Source: Acidobacteriaceae bacterium (GTDB lineage Bacteria > Acidobacteriota > Terriglobia > Terriglobales > Acidobacteriaceae). From it: a stretch of 6,671 bases of DNA. The stretch spans positions 1 through 6,671 of the forward strand of contig DAICZO010000363.1 in NCBI GenBank assembly GCA_027311125.1, written 5' to 3'. The notes beneath the pieces were generated by a model that saw only the letters and a list, made by a program, of their open reading frames with translations, ran no database searches and was not told the DNA's origin. Made by a program: the position numbers and the translations under genes. Shown piece after piece: positions 4,344 through 6,671 of this stretch (the stretch's first letter is position 1; each line of letters starts with the position of its first letter).

Positions 4344-6671
4344 CAGCATGGCTTCCTCGAGTTGTGGCCCAGCACGTCTGTGAAGAAGTGAATAAGCGCT
4401 CCGAAGGGATTGTTCGCATAGCCGTGGTCATCGTGGAAGGCGAAGTGGACGGAGAGATTGCCACCGATATTTGAGTTACTGAACACTGCCCCAGCATTCA
4501 CTCCTGGCTCATTGGCGATGTGGCCAGCCATCCCGAATCCAAGCAGGAATTGACCGCCGTATGTCGAATATCTGCCCGGTTGGAAAGAGTTGAACTGAGC
4601 CGCCGTTAGCCCACTGGCATCAACGATGATGTTCGCGGCGGTTCCATTGTTGTAAAAGTCTGTAATGTTCGCACTGGTAAGGTTCGTACCGTGCTCGGCG
4701 TTAATCATGTTCAGCAACTGGGCCTGACATGCTGGCGAGACTTGGTTTCCGGGCGTTGCGTTATTTGGGGCACCCGGCATAGCGGGAGGTGTGATTGGCC
4801 CTATTGGATTGTAGGTAGAGGGTGAATTAGATCCCGAGTCTGGGTTTGAAGTACAAGACTGAGTGGTAGTTTCGGTAAGGGTAGTGGTGGTTGGATCCCA
4901 AGTTTCAGTTGTTATGTAGATGCAGGTCTGATTGCCCCCCCCTCCACCTATTCCCCACTGGCCCCATTTCAACATTTGGCCACTGGGGTCAATGAAACTC
5001 AGCGGGCTATTCAGCACATAGGCATACCGATTCATACTCTGCGGATTGGTCATGTCATAGCTGCCGCCATAGGGGTCTGGGCTCATCCATCGGCCCTGCA
5101 TGGAGCTGTACTGGCGGAACTGGGCGTGCTCCGTGGAGGATTCGGCGTCATGGTCGAGTTGGCCGAAGTGAAGACTATCCTGGTCGCCACCGCCTTGCAG
5201 CACCGTAGCCGTGTACCCATCGCCCCACGGAATGGACGCATAGCTGGAGGCAACCGCGCCGGTAGAGTTGGTCCGCATTCGTTCTGTGCCAATCCAATCC
5301 TTGTGATCAAAATACGTCGTGCCATCGTTGGAGCGGTAGGCGATCTCTGCCCCGTCCCAGTAAATACGGCCTTCCGTGCCTGAGTTGTTCGACACCAGCC
5401 AGCTCGACGTGCGCCGACCAGCATAATCGTACATGTACTCGTAGCCCGGCGTGGAGCTCGATGCGCCGACTCGACGGTTCAGTGCATCGTACACATACTT
5501 GCCCGTGCTTCCTCCATCGACCTGAAGTAAATTCCCATCTGCATCATACGTATACGAATGTAGCCCGTCGCTCGTAAGGTTTCCAGCGGCATCGTAACCA
5601 AAACCATTAATCTGATTGTTGCTGGTGTTGAACGAGTAGGATGGCGCAGGTCCCCCCTGGGGAGCAATCTGCTGCACACGGTTGCCGTACCGGTCATACA
5701 CGTAGTTATAGCTCTGCTGCCCGGAGAGAAGCGACAGTCGATTGAACTCGTCATACCCATACCCCAGACACTGATTAATTACCGTGTCACAGGAGCTGGT
5801 CGTATGAGTTCCCTGCATGTTCACTGAGAAGCCGTACACTTCTTGCCCGCCATTGCAATTGACTTGAGAAGAACCATTGCAGACATAGTTACCACCCACC
5901 CTGCCCATCGAGTCGTAGGTGACCACAACCCCTAACCCGTTCCCCAACTGATATCCGGTCGGACCATTAGGACCATTCTGGACGCTGGAAACTAGATTGG
6001 AGGGATTACCCGTTCCTTGATAGGTATTGTTCGTCACGGAGGTTACTTCCCCAATCGGCGAGCGGGTGTATCCGATTTGGCCACTGGCACCGTCAAATTC
6101 GGTGATGAGGTTACCAGTCCAGTCGTAGGAAAAAGTCAGAGCCGGACGACTGGCCTGATTGGAGCTTCCACAGATCGATGGAGCACATTGCAACATCGTA
6201 ATGACCCGACCCATGGAGTCGTAACTGAAGAGTCCCCGTGTCAAGCTGGTACCCGATCCTGATGCCATATCGGCGAGCCGTCCTTTCAGCAGCGTCGGGC
6301 TCTGTGTCCACTGCATCTGCGAGTTGACCGCATCATAATCGAACTGTTTGTTCGGTGTCACGCCATCGTCATACGCGATACTGATCACACGTCCAACGGA
6401 GTCATACTGCGTTGTGGTTGTCGTCAGCGTGGTCGAATTCGTCTGGTTAGCCTTCGGCCGCACACGAGTCACGACCAGGCCAGTGCTGTTATACGCGTAA
6501 CTATAAGTTGTTGTTCCTGACTCTGGTTCCCCCACGGACACAGTGCGTCCCAACGGATCCGTCTTGAAACTCCGGACCTGCGCCCCCTGGGTGACCGTCG
6601 TTACTTGGTTCATACTGTTGTCCGTTGCATACGTGTAGGTTGTGCTGAAGCCGGTTCCCCCAATATCGAGT
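4343..6671 (-). CDS. RHS/YD-repeat protein, C-terminal part with RHS core and variable tip
   Basis: 775 codons visible; the frame is open to the right edge. The first ATG (6613) is unlikely to be the start because repeat-type sequence (FSTTYTYATDNS) precedes it. YD repeats follow one another: TDPLGRTVS, YDSVGRVISI, YDSMGRVITM, YDWTGNLITE, YDEFNRLSLL, YDRYGNRVQQ, YDAAGNLTSD, YDADGNLLQV, YDALNRRVG. The RHS-associated core comes next (YFDHKDWIGTERMR, QYSSMQGRWMSPDPYGGSYD, NPQSMNRYAYVLNSP) and ends at DPSG (4990-4979). Such proteins form a beta cocoon around a C-terminal tip and are exported or surface-attached; in many the tip is a toxin. Here the tip is ~211 residues: a Gly/Thr/Pro-rich linker with two cysteines, a third cysteine near QVSPACQ, then a domain ending HFAFHDDHGY, NPFGALIHFFTDVLGH and a terminal Cys. 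I do not recognise it as a known toxin family; similar endings seem common in Acidobacteriota. Two secreted paralogues follow in the operon. Confidence 0.92.
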   Translation of the reverse strand, partial: LDIGGTGFSTTYTYATDNSMNQVTTVTQGAQVRSFKTDPLGRTVSVGEPESGTTTYSYAYNSTGLVVTRVRPKANQTNSTTLTTTTTQYDSVGRVISIAYDDGVTPNKQFDYDAVNSQMQWTQSPTLLKGRLADMASGSGTSLTRGLFSYDSMGRVITMLQCAPSICGSSNQASRPALTFSYDWTGNLITEFDGASGQIGYTRSPIGEVTSVTNNTYQGTGNPSNLVSSVQNGPNGPTGYQLGNGLGVVVTYDSMGRVGGNYVCNGSSQVNCNGGQEVYGFSVNMQGTHTTSSCDTVINQCLGYGYDEFNRLSLLSGQQSYNYVYDRYGNRVQQIAPQGGPAPSYSFNTSNNQINGFGYDAAGNLTSDGLHSYTYDADGNLLQVDGGSTGKYVYDALNRRVGASSSTPGYEYMYDYAGRRTSSWLVSNNSGTEGRIYWDGAEIAYRSNDGTTYFDHKDWIGTERMRTNSTGAVASSYASIPWGDGYTATVLQGGGDQDSLHFGQLDHDAESSTEHAQFRQYSSMQGRWMSPDPYGGSYDMTNPQSMNRYAYVLNSPLSFIDPSGQMLKWGQWGIGGGGGNQTCIYITTETWDPTTTTLTETTTQSCTSNPDSGSNSPSTYNPIGPITPPAMPGAPNNATPGNQVSPACQAQLLNMINAEHGTNLTSANITDFYNNGTAANIIVDASGLTAAQFNSFQPGRYSTYGGQFLLGFGMAGHIANEPGVNAGAVFSNSNIGGNLSVHFAFHDDHGYANNPFGALIHFFTDVLGHNSRKPC
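4935..4942 (-). repeat. G8 homopolymer at the RHS core/tip junction
   Basis: Eight C on the plus strand, eight G in the coding strand, inside a run of glycine codons about 13 codons after the DPSG core end. Removing one G brings a TAA in frame within 7 codons (after AIRPAST); adding one G brings a TGA after about 10 codons (after QSDLHLHNN). Either slip would leave the RHS cocoon intact without its tip domain. Confidence 0.7.

Noticed and set aside
4332..4349. The ATG at 4349 as the start of the first secreted protein.
   Set aside because: It would place the AGGAGG site inside the coding region and add residues before a clean signal peptide; the ATG at 4331 has ideal spacing.
6614..6671. A start of the RHS gene inside the window at 6613.
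   Set aside because: The frame continues upstream without a stop, with repeat-like sequence (FSTTYTYATDNS), and there is no ribosome site before the 6613 ATG.

Overview
The window looks like an accessory region of a GC-rich soil-type bacterium. My best guess is Acidobacteriota (Terriglobia, the Granulicella/Terriglobus/Edaphobacter group). This is inferred from the style of the RHS protein and its small secreted transthyretin-like neighbours, not from any marker gene; there are no rRNA or tRNA genes here.

Left part (1-2821): a mobile-element-like module. A DnaG-like primase with a CHC2 zinc finger and a TOPRIM domain runs leftward from 1615 and off the left edge. Divergent from it, across a 93-bp control region with small palindromes, is an XRE/Cro-type repressor (1709-2170). 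A tightly coupled antitoxin/toxin pair follows on the same strand (2210-2518 and 2521-2772) and ends at a near-perfect intrinsic terminator (2792-2821). A replication primase beside a repressor and an addiction module is typical of an integrated plasmid, phage satellite or ICE.

Middle part (2822-3468): about 650 bp without a convincing gene. It holds two overlapping hairpins that enclose a strong Shine-Dalgarno site and an ATG, three diverged direct repeats around ACGTTCAC, and small hairpins. One of these is a UUCG-capped stem placed to terminate the leftward operon from the right.

Right part (3469-6671): a leftward operon entering from the right edge. It has a large RHS/YD-repeat protein (3' part, 775 codons visible) with a complete RHS core, a DPxG core end and a ~211-residue unassigned tip. 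Two small tandem paralogous secreted proteins with a shared cysteine pair follow, coupled by a stop codon overlapping an AGGAGG site and by an ATGA overlap. An 8-G tract lies at the core/tip junction, and a one-base slip in either direction would cut off the tip.

The right part reads as less GC-rich and less codon-biased than the left, so the window probably joins two blocks of different origin. The most promising uncharacterised unit is the RHS tip with its two exported companions.
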